Made by a program: the position numbers and the translations under genes
Part shown: positions 45,121 through 56,480 of the stretch, piece by piece
Layout of the letters: the number at the start of each line of letters is the position of its first letter
Numbering within the stretch: position 1 is the stretch's first letter
Notes under the pieces: generated by a model
What the model was told of the DNA's origin: nothing
What the model saw: the letters and a program-made list of their open reading frames with translations, nothing else
Database searches by the model: none
NCBI RefSeq assembly: GCF_022539315.1
Contig: NC_066315.1
Span: 120,223,374 to 120,287,373 of the forward strand
DNA: 64,000 bases
Reading direction: 5' to 3'
Origin: Serinus canaria
Taxonomy: Eukaryota > Chordata > Aves > Passeriformes > Fringillidae

Positions 45121-47924
45121 AGATGGCATCAAGATCAAGGACTTTGGGAAACATTAATTTATGTAGCCCAGGGGCACAGATTTACTGGATGTTTCTTGAA
45201 GTCTTAAAAACTCTGTGTTAGTGTTGCAGATTACAGAACTGTTGTGTGTAGGGAAATGTCTTATGGAAATACTGCAAGACAGTTTACAAGATATTGTGCA
45301 CTTGTTCCTTAACACAGAATTTGTTCTGGAAGTGGAAAACAAAATACAATTATAAGCTCTTTGAAATTACAGGATTTCTTTTAAGCCTTTTTGACTGCTT
45401 TTTGTTTTCTCTTCTCTTCCTTGTTCCTTCTTTTATATTTTATTTACTCGAACAGAGTGAAAAAGAAGATACAAAGCAATTTCATTTCAATTATTATACT
45501 TTTTTGCAGGACCAAAGGGTAGAATTTTATACTGGGAAACGTTATATTTACTGAAATTATTCACTCTAAAGTATTTATTTTCCTCAGTTGTTAATGGTGA
45601 TTACTGTTGGGGTGATGGTCTGAATACTGTTTACTCCATCTACCACTGTGTAATAACACTGAAGTTGTTTCACAGCTCCTGGCTAAGAAGTCAGTTAATA
45701 AAAACCTGCAGCTGCCTCAAATTTCACTATTTCCAAACAGCAAATCTAGCCCTCGGATTTTTCCCAAGCAAACAGAAGGCATATCTATTCCAATGGAAGC
45801 ACCAGCCTGATGGGTTGGAGAATGCTTTGCATGAGGATGGCTGTGCTGGCTGCTGCAGTGACTCCAGGGGGACCAAACCTCCCTCGTGGAGCAGCGATGC
45901 TGCTGCGTGCTGGTGACTCCCTCCCTGCTACCACTCACTGCTGAGCTGCCAGAGAACAGCAGAAGAATTCTCCTCAGTTTATCCCCTATACATCACTTGC
46001 TTATTTAGCCTAAAGCACCCTTCCTCCCCATCTGTGAGGCTGCATATGTCTAAGGTCGGCTAAGGGAATTCTGTTCTCTATTAATGAAAGCTGTTTTAAA
46101 ATAAACCCACCATGTGTAAAAAAAAAAAAAAAAAAAAAAAAGGAGAGTTAAGAAAGGCTATAAAATCTCAAAATGGATATTCATCCTATTTTTCACCCTC
46201 AATTAAAAAAAAACATTTTGTAACGAGAGTATTTTCCTCCTGGGACTTTGCTGCTTCCATCAGAAAGCCCAAATTAAGATTGCACTTTGCTGTATAGGTG
46301 AAAAGCTGTATCTTCAAATGACGCAGATTACAGAGCAACTCAGCACCCTGCAGATTTAATTCTGACAGGCAGGAGCAGGTGTGTGCCATGAAGTGCAACC
46401 TTGGAAAGATGACCCCACATGACTATTAATTTACATTTGATAGTTGTAAGATAAAGTAAGGGTTAATTAAGGAGCTTCCAGAAGGGGCACAGGATGTTCA
46501 GGTGAAAGGTAGAGCAAGGAAATGTATGCTGACCCAGAAATAGGCCAGCTGGTTTATGTTATTATTTTATTTTTCCCTGAGACCTTCAAGTGATTGTAAA
46601 GCTCTACAGGGAAATGTGCTGTGTGATGACCTGAGTATTATGTCAAATGCCTTAGAGGCTGAGGCACTGGTTTACCATATCCTGCTGTGAGAGCATTGGA
46701 AGTTAGGATGGTGCCTTGTAGACTGAGTACAAGGCAGGCATGCTTTGCAGTATTGTGTTATGAAGCTTTGGAAAAATATGTTTTTCACCACAGGCAAGCT
46801 TGACAAAATGGGCAGGACCCAATAAAGTCTTTATTTAAAATTCTTCCATTCCTTTCCTACCATTTTCTTTCTGATAGCCATAATCTCATTTTATTTCTCT
46901 GTACCATTACTGATTTTGCTGGTTTCACTTGTTTCTCATCCATCATATCTGCTCATTAATTTTGCTGTTAGCAGTAATAACATGGGCAGATGAGCTACTG
47001 CATCATCAGACAGAGCTCTGATTTGGGAAAGGAAGAGTTTGCTTTGCTTTGATTCCATCTTCTTTTTTTTTTTTCCTCCTCTCAGGAATTATTAAGTCAG
47101 TAGGAATGTAAAAAAATTAGTAAACCCTGATGCAGAAGAGAAATTCCTGTTTGCAATATTTTGTGGCTGTGTGGTTTTATTTTGCTCTGCTAAGAATCCA
47201 AAATAACTGCACCTTCTCAGGAAGTGGAAAAGACTGTTCTCATTAGCCAGGGAGCTGGATGGCTCTTTTACCAAAAACAAGCCTTGGATCTTCTAGGCTG
47301 TGGTTTTTTCCTTCCTGATAAATACCTCCTCCCCTTTCTCATTTGTTCTCAGGCGTTGCAGCCCTCCACATTGCACCATCTGGGCTGCACATGCTGATTC
47401 GTGTTGTTGGAAATAAGCAAGATTCTTGCTGTTATGGGGAGATCTACATTTTATAGCCCTTTTGGTCATCTCTCAGGTGACATCTCTGCTCCTCTGTTCC
47501 ACCTCTGGTGGAAGTTCATAACCTGTCCAGGAAGGGAGACTCATTGGTTGGTTTTGTAGTGACTTTGTAGCTGTGATATTGAACAGGCACAACACAGCTT
47601 CACACTTGGAGATTTTTGGAGGTGCTGGAAGTGGCTCAGACCCACCTGAGTCAGCATCAAAGGGAAGCTTATTATTAAACTTCCTCTCATTTAAATCTAC
47701 TGCTTTTTGATACAAGCTTATGAGGAAAGGCAGACCTCTTACCCCAACCTCTGGGCCAGAAGGAACATACTGTTCTCTTGTTTTTTCTTCCTTTCTCCCC
47801 CTTTCTCCTCCCAGGGGATGACTGGTTGCCACTGTATTTATTCCCAGTCTGGCCACAGGTTCACCTGGCTTGGTCACTCAAATACGCCCTTGGAGATTAA
47901 CAAAAGACAGTGATGCTTCTGAGG
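45121..47924. other. Intergenic, possible retrocopy tail
   Basis: Contains AATAAA plus A24 at 46100-46141 (see separate entry). Open frames at 45665-45916 plus and 47473-47877 minus (134 codons) have no recognisable domain. No gene supported. Confidence 0.45.
46100..46141 (+). repeat. AATAAA followed by A24 tail-like tract
   Basis: AATAAA at 46100-46105, twelve bases, then 24 As (46118-46141). This spacing is what a processed transcript copied into DNA would leave. CR1 elements do not carry poly(A) tails, so such retrocopies are uncommon in birds. The roughly 500 bases upstream resemble no gene I know, and no target-site duplication is obvious. Confidence 0.4.
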
Positions 47925-48245
47925 TAGGGACTGTATTTTATTGCAGAGAGATAGAATGTAAGAAAATAAAGGTAGTGCAGAAAGTAGTCTCGCACCTGAG
48001 GAGCTGCAGCTGTACTAATCACCAAAGATTAGGAACAGGCCTGCCCTTAATAAGCCACAGCTGTATCCAATAAGAGGATGAGTGCTCCAAAGAATGGGTT
48101 AGCTGGTTGAGGAGTTGGAGTTGTTGGTTGTGCTGTGAAGAGCTGCCCATGAAAAATCACCAAGAAGATATGCGACCTTTGTAATAAGATCACAACATTT
48201 TGTCTTCTCCTGTCCCCTTGCTCTCCCTTTGTCAGACTGTTGATT
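47925..48245 (+). mobile_element. Possible ERV LTR remnant
   Basis: The stretch AATAAGCCACAGCTGTATCC, AATAAGAGGATGAGTGCTCC, GGAGTTGGAGTTGTTGGTTG and ATATGCGACCTTTGTAATAA has the feel of an avian ERVL-type LTR as I remember such repeats. No clear TG...CA ends or target duplication were found. It could be unique sequence. Confidence 0.35.
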
Positions 48246-51200
48246 TTACATTGGCAAAGTTTTGAGCCAAAACTGAGTTTGAGTATTTATGTGGATGTTT
48301 TCAGCATCTCCATGTTGCTCAGCTTCAGGTAGTGAGGCAGCTTGATGGGTATCCTGAGTATCCAGGCACAAGATATTCCAAGGAATTTGGGGGAGCTGGA
48401 ATATTAGCACATCTTCAGTTCCCATGTTTTCTAGATTTTCTTCCTCTCTGGCTCTCAGTGGGCAATAGCACCCACCCCTCTAATGCTGAGTACCAAGGGA
48501 AAAACACTGCTTTGGCACTAGACTGACCAACTTTTCCCTGTGCCAATGTCCTCCACAGCAAACAGGGCTCAGTACTTAAACACTGTGTATCTCCAACTCA
48601 TGAGTGAAACATTTGATGTTTATTGGCCTTTTCCAGTTCTTTGGTACCTCCACATTTGCTCTTAAAAAAGAACTACATGGGAAAATTTATAGCAATTAAA
48701 ATTTGTCATGCGACACTTCCCTACCAGCTTTATATAGGACCAAAATTTTCCAGCATTCTTTTGTCATCCTTTATTCATTAATGAAAAACACCTTTGTTAC
48801 AAAGTGAATCAGGTCAGTCGAGTTCCTTAATGACAGGTCTTCCTATATATAAATAGTTCCCATAGTGTCAGACTTAAAAATTCAGGCTTGTTTGTTAATT
48901 CAGGGTCTAATGCCTGCCTTTGCATCAGCTACTAGTACAAGGGTTACACTTTAATGTTGATTTTGGTTGTTTTGGCATTATTCAAAGATTTAAAGATAGC
49001 TCCCTATTTTTAAAAAAAAAAAAAAAATTTAAATATCAGTGTGTCAAGACTAGGCTTGAAACTATAAGGCTACTTGTCATGTTAAGAATAAGGCAAATTT
49101 TTTCTGTTGTATTAAGAGAAAGATTTGGCAGAAAATAAATCCCTTTGCATTCCAGCTGGTTCTCAGATATCAGAGGGGCTGGGGGTGGCTGGGCTTAGGT
49201 TTTGAGCAGAAGTGCAGAGCCAACTGGCTCTGTAAATCCAGCCACATTCTCCAAGACAATCACAATTACAGATTCACAAATAGTGCCATACACCCTGGGT
49301 CTGGTCATACCAAATGAACTCTCCCAGCTGCATTGGAAGTCTGTTCGTGTTCAATACCTCTCATGGGCAGGTGCAAAATAGTTTACTGAGCAACAGAAAT
49401 GCAGGTTTTTATTGGATTGTCAGTGATAAAGGCACTGTCTGTAGAAACACAAGTGAATATACAAAATATGAGTAACACAGCCAGCAAAAAATGCTGTAAA
49501 TTGAGAGATGACTCCACAGAACTATAGGCATGATCACCATAAGGTTGCTTTCTGAATTGCCTTGGGAAGTGTCCAGTATAGATGACTTCTTGAGTCATAC
49601 CCAATGGATGTCCTTATGGGGGGGGAGATTGGTGTAGGCATAGTTAACTATCCCAGGATACCAAGATGAAATCTCTGACCTCCATTTCTATTGAAACTGC
49701 ATTTATATTGGTTGGCTTTTTTTAAGGGACGGGAAAATGTAATATTACAGTTGATGTGATTTCATATTTAGGTGGAGTTTGATTGACTTTAGTCATGCAT
49801 GTAAAGCACGTACAGGTTTCACTTAATTAGCATATGCCAGAGTGTGAAAAGTAATATGTGGTTTTGTGTCAATGGAACAAAGTTCAGCTTTCAGTCACCA
49901 TATGGGTTATTTCTTTGGCTCAGTTCCTGTTAGCTGCATTGTTTTAAACAGAGCATGACCACAACACCTCTGTGCCACCCCATCCTTTGTTCCATGTCTC
50001 TCTCAGGGCAGTACATCAAGTTCCCTCTGTGTTCCTGCTTCTAAGGCATGCAGTCTGTTTCTGGTGAACCATAACCAATGCTTGCACTCCTTGATAAGCT
50101 TTGTCTCATCAGTATTTTCTCTATACTCCCATGTGTTAGAGAAATCAGGTTCTGTGATAGTCTTCCAAACAGTTCAGGAGTTGAAGTATTAATGCTTTCC
50201 TGGAGATCCCTCAGCTGATGTGATTGTCTGTGACATCCTGGGACTGAACAGATTCTTTCTACTATTGTATTTAGTGAACAGGAAAAGCAACAATGCCTTT
50301 AGTTGTGATTAACTGTCATATAGAGACACCTTCAGTAGGAGTTTATTTTGTGAAGGAATACACAGTGATTGGTTTTGAAACATCAGTCCAAAATATTGAA
50401 GTTTCATGTAACACAGCCAAAGCTTGATAGCTCAGTCAGGTCATAAAGAATCACTCCTGTATTAGTGAAGGAAGCATGAGGGGCCTTGGTTGGCTTGAGG
50501 AACCTCTTGACATCCAGGTGTGCAAAGCTCAAAGGGTAGCTGTGCCCAGGCTTGAAGGAAGAAAGATGCAGTTCTGCAGTCCCAGACCTTCCCCCTGTGG
50601 ACACTTCCTGGGGGCAGAAGGAGAGGTTCCATGGGTGGGCAGGGAGTGCTGGTGTGTGCTGATGTCAGATCTCAGGTGCCAGCCCTCACCCTGCCTGGTG
50701 AGAGCCTCAAGAGGTCTCTGTGCCCTCTGCCAGGCTTAGGGGGATGTTCCTGATTTGGGTGTTCTGGAACAGAACTCTCTTCCTCATCTCGTGCCTTACC
50801 CTTTGGCATGAAATCCAAGCAACCTCAGGAGTGAAATGTAAGAATTTCCTAGACCCTGCAGAGGGAAGGGTCTAGGAAACTGCAATTTCCATCTGTCCTT
50901 GCATCAGTATTGTACAAATGAGTGTTTGCGTGGTGTATTTTTAGACAGTATTGAAAAGTCCCAGAAGTTTTGATACCATATGGAGTCAGTGATTGCCTTC
51001 AGATCTAGAAAAAATAATTGGCTTTTCTGGTCTTTGAAATGATTTAATTTTTCTTATTTCTAAGGAATTTCTTGTTTGTTTTTTGAACACACCTGGTATC
51101 TTTAATACTTAGTTCCGTAATCCTTTATTAATAGGATTATTAAACCTGACAAACAGCTCAACCAGAGAAGGAAATCCTTCTAAAAATCTTTCTAAAGCAG

Positions 51201-52624
51201 AATTTGATCTAAGTCTCTGAGAAGGTAAGCCCACAGAGTAACTGGCCAGCAGATAATTCAATATACATCTCTTCATCATGTATATGTTCATCCTGCAGTG
51301 TATAAACTGCAATAAATCACACAGTAAAGACAGAGGCAAATTCTTCCATGAATATGTTTATAGGTGAATTCTAGCTCTATAAAGAAAGTGTTGTATTTTC
51401 AGAGCAAGAAAAGATTATACCACTACATATTTGACTTCAGAAACAGTTTTTTTTAATTTAAAGATGTTAAATTTGATTCTGTGTATTGGAAACAATTTAA
51501 AGCGGCAGTTCAATTATTATTGTTCTTCACAATTTCAGAATTGGTCTTATATTTCCTCCAATTCCAAAAATATTTAAGAATCTTTTAAAACACACAAAAA
51601 AAATATAATCAGGTAAGAAAATCTTTGAAATATTGCAAAATTCCTGCAAAAAGTGGAAAAAATAAAATAATTCAGGAAGAGATTATTCTTAGTCTTCATA
51701 ACCCAGACAAGACATGGAAACCTCTTCCTTTTTTATCTCAAGTTAACAAAGAACTTAAGCATATAAGAAAAAGATTAAGCTGAGTATAAAATGAGCACAT
51801 GAATGGTAACATAAATATATTTGTATAAATACAAAATTAAATATATGAATAAAATGTTATGCACAGGAAAAAAGGTACAAATGTTATTTTAATAAGGATA
51901 AAAATCATAGTGATTGGAACATTTAGGGAAACATCCAACTTAAACATCTTAAAAAACATTATACACAGTCTCATAAATTATTGTCTTGTTACTGGGGAAG
52001 AAAAAAAGTATATTTAAGATTTATATTTATCAAACTGTTGCATCATAGAATCAAGGTGCTTAGTGCTAGATTTTTACTTGAAAAATATCTCTTGTGTAGA
52101 AGAATAAGAGCTTAAATACAGTTCCAAATGAATTAGGAAAGCCTTATCATGCAATTTGTTTGAGGAATACCAGTAGTATAAGCTAGAAGTGGGAAACCAG
52201 AGCAATAGCCAAAAGAGACCCAAAGGAAGGGCAACGTTTATCACTGATAGGAAAGGAAAGAGGAAAAAGAGATTTTGATGCACAACAAAGGAGAGGTTTT
52301 GAAAAGCTTCCTGAAAACCAAACTCACCCATTAATTTCTGTGATTTCATTACATGCCTGAAAGCCTGATACCTCGGGAGGGTGAATGTCCTGCTCTCTCT
52401 GGTGCTGCAGAGACCAGAGAATTTATTGGCCTCTTATGCATCTCATGATATCAGGTCTCAGATAAAGGTAATTGAGGCAGTGCAGAAATAAGTGGTGGGA
52501 TAAAGTAAAGAAGGCAAAAAAAAAAAGGCTATTGAATCAGAAATGGATTCCTGAAAAGTACCTTTGGAGAAGCCACAGCAAGTTGATGTCCCTGGTTATT
52601 GATCTGGGAATAGGATATCTAAAG
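48246..52624. other. Intergenic, nothing recognised
   Basis: No supported gene. An A16 run lies at about 49012-49027 and a hairpin at 50833-50889 (separate entry). The frame at 50476-50739 has no domain. Confidence 0.45.
50833..50889. repeat. 13-bp perfect hairpin with extended outer pairing
   Basis: TTTCCTAGACCCT (50845-50857) and AGGGTCTAGGAAA (50867-50879) are exact reverse complements around a 9-base loop. After a small internal loop, GAAAT (50833-50837) can pair with ATTTC (50885-50889). Function unknown. Confidence 0.7.
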
Positions 52625-53330
52625 AGCAGTATTTCTGTGTTCCCCTTGGCATGCCTTTTGCACTTGCAATGTGCTTGGACATCTGGGCTCTGTGGTTCTC
52701 TGAACCCTAACCCGAGGCGGAACCCTAACCCTAGGCTGAACCCAAGGGAAACCTTGGGCTATGGCTGGTCGAAAGGAGAAAGGTGTGGAGGAAGGCACAT
52801 TGTGGGAATGTGATCCCTTTGGAATGCCTTTTGCAGCTGCAGTGTGCTTGGAGCTCTGAGCTTGGTGGTTCTTGGAACCCTAACCCTAGGCAGTAAGAGC
52901 AGCCTTGGGCTCAGGCTGGTCAAAAGGAGAAATATGTGGAGGAAGGCACGTTGTGGCAGTTCTGTGATCCCCTTGGCATGCCTTTTGCAGCTGCAGTGTG
53001 TCTGGAGCTCTGGGCTTTGGGGTTCTAGGAAGCCTAACCCTAGGCGGTACCCTAACCCTAGGCGGAACCCTAAACCTAACCCTAGGCAGTAAGAGCAGCC
53101 TTGGGCTCAGGCTGGTCGAAAGGAGAAAGGTGTGGAGGTAGGCACGTTGTGGGAGTTCTGTGATCCCCTTGGCACGCCTTTTGCAGCTGCAGTGTGCTTG
53201 GAGCTCTGGGCTTGGTGGTTCTCGGAACCCTAACCCTGGGCAGAAGCCTAACCCTAGGCAGTAATAGCAGCCTTGGCTTAGGCTGGTCGAAAGGAGAAAT
53301 GTGTGGAGGAAGCCATGTTGTGGCAGTGTG
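52625..53330 (+). repeat. Nested tandem repeat with telomere-like CCCTAA motifs
   Basis: About four head-to-tail units begin at 52646, 52819, 52973 and 53169 (lengths about 173, 154, 196 and 157), preceded by a partial unit. Each unit starts TTGGCATGCCTTTTGCAGCT-like, contains TGGAGCTCTGGGCTTGGTGG, then one to three copies of a GGAACCCTAACCCTAGGC-type subrepeat, then AGTAAGAGCAGCCTTGGGCT, and ends TGTGGAGGAAGGCACGTTGT. Unit length differences come mainly from the number of CCCTAACCCTA subrepeats. The overlapping open frames (52472-52813, 52844-53092, 52886-53398 minus) are repeat by-products. Confidence 0.9.
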
Positions 53331-56164
53331 GGTACAAGTTGATAGAAAATGCCCTTTTCCAGCTCAGAGAAAATGGGTTTATCTTGAGAGGTGAGCATGT
53401 TAGCATGCGTATTGCTTCTCGATATGATGGTCTTTGGTCCTTTTTTTTTCTGTAATACTAATTTCCCTTTCTAAGGTAAATGATGGTCTTACTGAGATGC
53501 CTCTCTAGGTGAGCAGGTTATCTGTTACCCCTGGACTGACATCTCAGCCTGTCCACACCCTCCACACTTACCTATCCACAGACTCACCTGGACCACAGCG
53601 AGTGACACAAAACCTATGTGAGAACTTACACAGCACTGGTCTTTGTCTAGCAGACTTTGATTATTTGGGTCTCCTTCTCCTTAAGGGTACATTCAGTCTG
53701 GCCAGTTGAAGACAGAACCAATGTAGAACTGCCTTCACAGTCTCTCAGTATTTTGCCCATACACGTTTTTGAAAGCTAGTTATTAGTGATTAGTTATTGC
53801 CAGTGATTAGGAGAAGACACACCACAGTGAGTGGTGCTTTGTGAATGAAGGAGCAGCAGTGCAGGACTGACTTCAGGCAGGCTGACAGAGCCCCTTATGA
53901 GGATCTGTGGAGAAGCTGGAGTAGAGGATCCCCTGTACTCTGGGTGTTCCATGGGCTCTGATGTGTCCTGAAACTGGCTTTGGTGGGGAGAGATGGGTGC
54001 TGGGTGTGTGGGCTCTGTCACAAGGGGTCTCAAAACCAGGGATTGCACTGAAGAGAAAGTTGATGAAGGTGCACAAAAGACTCAGACACCAAAATTCCTC
54101 TTTGCTGCAGTTTGTAATGCTAAGCTGAGTGAAAATTTTCACACTCACAAAATAAGCTGCTTACATACCTGGTATCTTAATGCAAACCATTTCTCTAAGG
54201 TCCAAACCTTTCAGGTGGCTGACAGAGTTAAAAATGAACCAGATAAACATGTGAAAGCCCTGGATCTTAGTTAGAGAAATGGCTTTGCAAGGAAAACAGG
54301 CAATTGCTTTTGTATTAACTTGTAAGACCGACAGCAGATTGTTTCCATCATTGTTACTGAGCTACAGGTAGAGAAAGTTTCATGCTGAAGAACTGAGCAA
54401 TGTGATTCAGCGAGGTCTTAGACTTCCAGAATCATAGACTTAGTCAAGGCACGGAAACAAAACCTAGTTTTGGCCAGTTTGTCCAGTTTTCTTGGAACAG
54501 AAAGAATGTAATGGTAATGGAATAGAAAAGAAAGGCTGGTAACAGCTCTGCAGCTGGAGGAGATGGTGGAAGAGAGTGCTCATGAGGAGCATAGAAAATT
54601 CATCCCCCTTGGCTTTACAGGGGGGAAAAAGTGTCACTAAGATGAGCTTCTAAAGTGCAAGCTCACAGTTTTTCCCACTGTCAGTATTCAGACACTTCAG
54701 CTCTCAGAGCATGTGAAGGTTTGGGTGAGGGATTTCAAAAGCAAGGCTGGATGTAGCCATGCCCCCAGAGCACAGGTAGCACAAATCTCCAGCTGCAGGT
54801 GCTGGATGAGTGTCTCAAGGCTTTCTGGCTATCGCTATGCAGGCAGCTGCTTTGTTCACTTAGAGATATGCAAAATAAGTTATTTTTATACAAAGTAAAT
54901 AGGACTGTATTTCTTGATACTGTGAGGGCAAGTGTATTGTTCCTGTTGTTGACCAGGAGCTGCAGCTCTGGGGCAGGATTGGGCTGTGCTGGGCTCTACA
55001 CCTGTTGGTAGGGGAGTTTCCACCCAGTCTGAAAAATGAGAAAATGAGTGCCTTCAGGTGGAGGAGGACAAGGAAGTGGCAGACAACTTCACGTGTTGTG
55101 GTCTCACCATATCAGTGATTTTCCTTACACCATATTCTTACACTCCCTATTCAGTGAATAAAATATGGAGGATTTGGATGACATTTAAGCCAGCAGTTAA
55201 ACCATCCACTCACATAAAAACAACCCTTATTTCCTCAGGAGTTGTCACTGTAATGCCCTGATTAATTTAATTTATCATCCTTTAAAGTGTAAATAAAGGT
55301 AATACAGCAATCATAACATAACATGACAGAAGTAGGAAATAGGGCAAAATAGATCATATTAATCCCAGCTCTTGTGATCCTTCTGCACCATGAGTCATAT
55401 AGACAGTAATGGTTCATTAATTGTGTGGAGAGAGATGGCCAACAGACACATTGTTGTCCTGGCAGTCCCTTTATTTGGACAAGGAGTTTTGGGAACATAT
55501 ATCATTACTGGGCAAAATCACAGTTAGCTAAAAATGCTAGTGTGGTAGGAATTGAGGCCTTCTTCCACTAAAATCAGTGTGGGAAATGTGCCTATTTGCA
55601 TGCTAGTAATGAGCAATTTAGCCACATTATGTGGGAATTAATGTGGTTTTGCTGCTCCTTAACAGATGTCTATCCTATCCTTCTCTGTGTCTGGAGACTT
55701 ACCCAGGCCTCAGCCGGTGGTCCATGGCTGTCTCCCTCCAAGAGGTCGGCCAAAGGCAGCTGTCAAAAGTGACACTGGTGTGGGAAGGTGAAGTCTGTGA
55801 CACTGGAAACCATAACCAAACCACTGGGCACACAGAAGCACCTTGAAAATCAAAACAGCTTGATCATTGCTGCTGCAAATTGAAATAACCACTCAGGTAG
55901 GCACAGGAACAAATGTTAATCACAGCTGTTGGTGGTGAATCTGATCAACAGAGCTGCCAAGGCTTGCTTAAAGCTGCAAATATTGTGAAATGGAGACTAG
56001 GCTGGTTTGTAATGTGCTTCCTCCTTTTCCTGACTTTGCTAGCTATGTGAAAGTACTTATTTTATGAAATAGTTATTTTCTAAAGTATGTTATAAAGTAA
56101 ATAGATACTTTATATATTATGTATATATAAAAATATGTACTTTATAAATATATATTCCAGGGCA
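53331..56164. other. Intergenic, nothing recognised
   Basis: No supported gene. A/T-rich tract at 56101-56158 directly before the next CR1. Small frames (53993-54274, 55058-55261) have no domain. Confidence 0.45.
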
Positions 56165-56480
56165 GTCCTGTGGTAGCCTTCCACTACTTACAGAGGACCT
56201 ACAGGAAATATGTGGAGGTAGTCTTTATCAGGCAGTGTAGGGACAGGACAAAGGAGAACAGCATAGGTTATAGCAGGAGATTCTGTAGTGTGAGGTTGGT
56301 GAAGCACTTGAACAGGCTGCCCAGAGAAGTTATGGATGTTCCATCTCTGGGAGTGTTCAAAGCCACATTGGATGGGGCTCTGAGCAACCTGGTCTAGGGA
56401 AAGGTGTCCCTGCCCATGGCAGGGGGTTGGAACTGGATGAACTTTAAAGTCCATTCCAATCCAAACCATTCTGTGATTCT
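56165..56480 (+). mobile_element. CR1 LINE 3' fragment, sense
   Basis: The + frame 56170-56397 encodes the CR1 ORF2 C-terminus (CRDRTKENSIGYSRR, HLNRLPREVMDVPSLGVFK and LDGALSNLV, ending at a stop). It is followed by the short 3' UTR CCCTGCCCATGGCAGGGGGT and CATTCCAATCCAAACCATTC with TGTGATTCT at the end. 5'-truncated, inserted beside an A/T-rich tract. Confidence 0.92.

Noticed and set aside
47473..47877. 134-codon minus-strand frame as a gene
   Set aside because: No domain, ordinary A/T-rich flanks and no promoter or splice pattern. It remains possible but unsupported.
52472..53398. Open frames over the telomere-like tandem repeat
   Set aside because: Periodic by-products of the repeat unit. 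The residues repeat with the unit and shift frame where subrepeat number changes.
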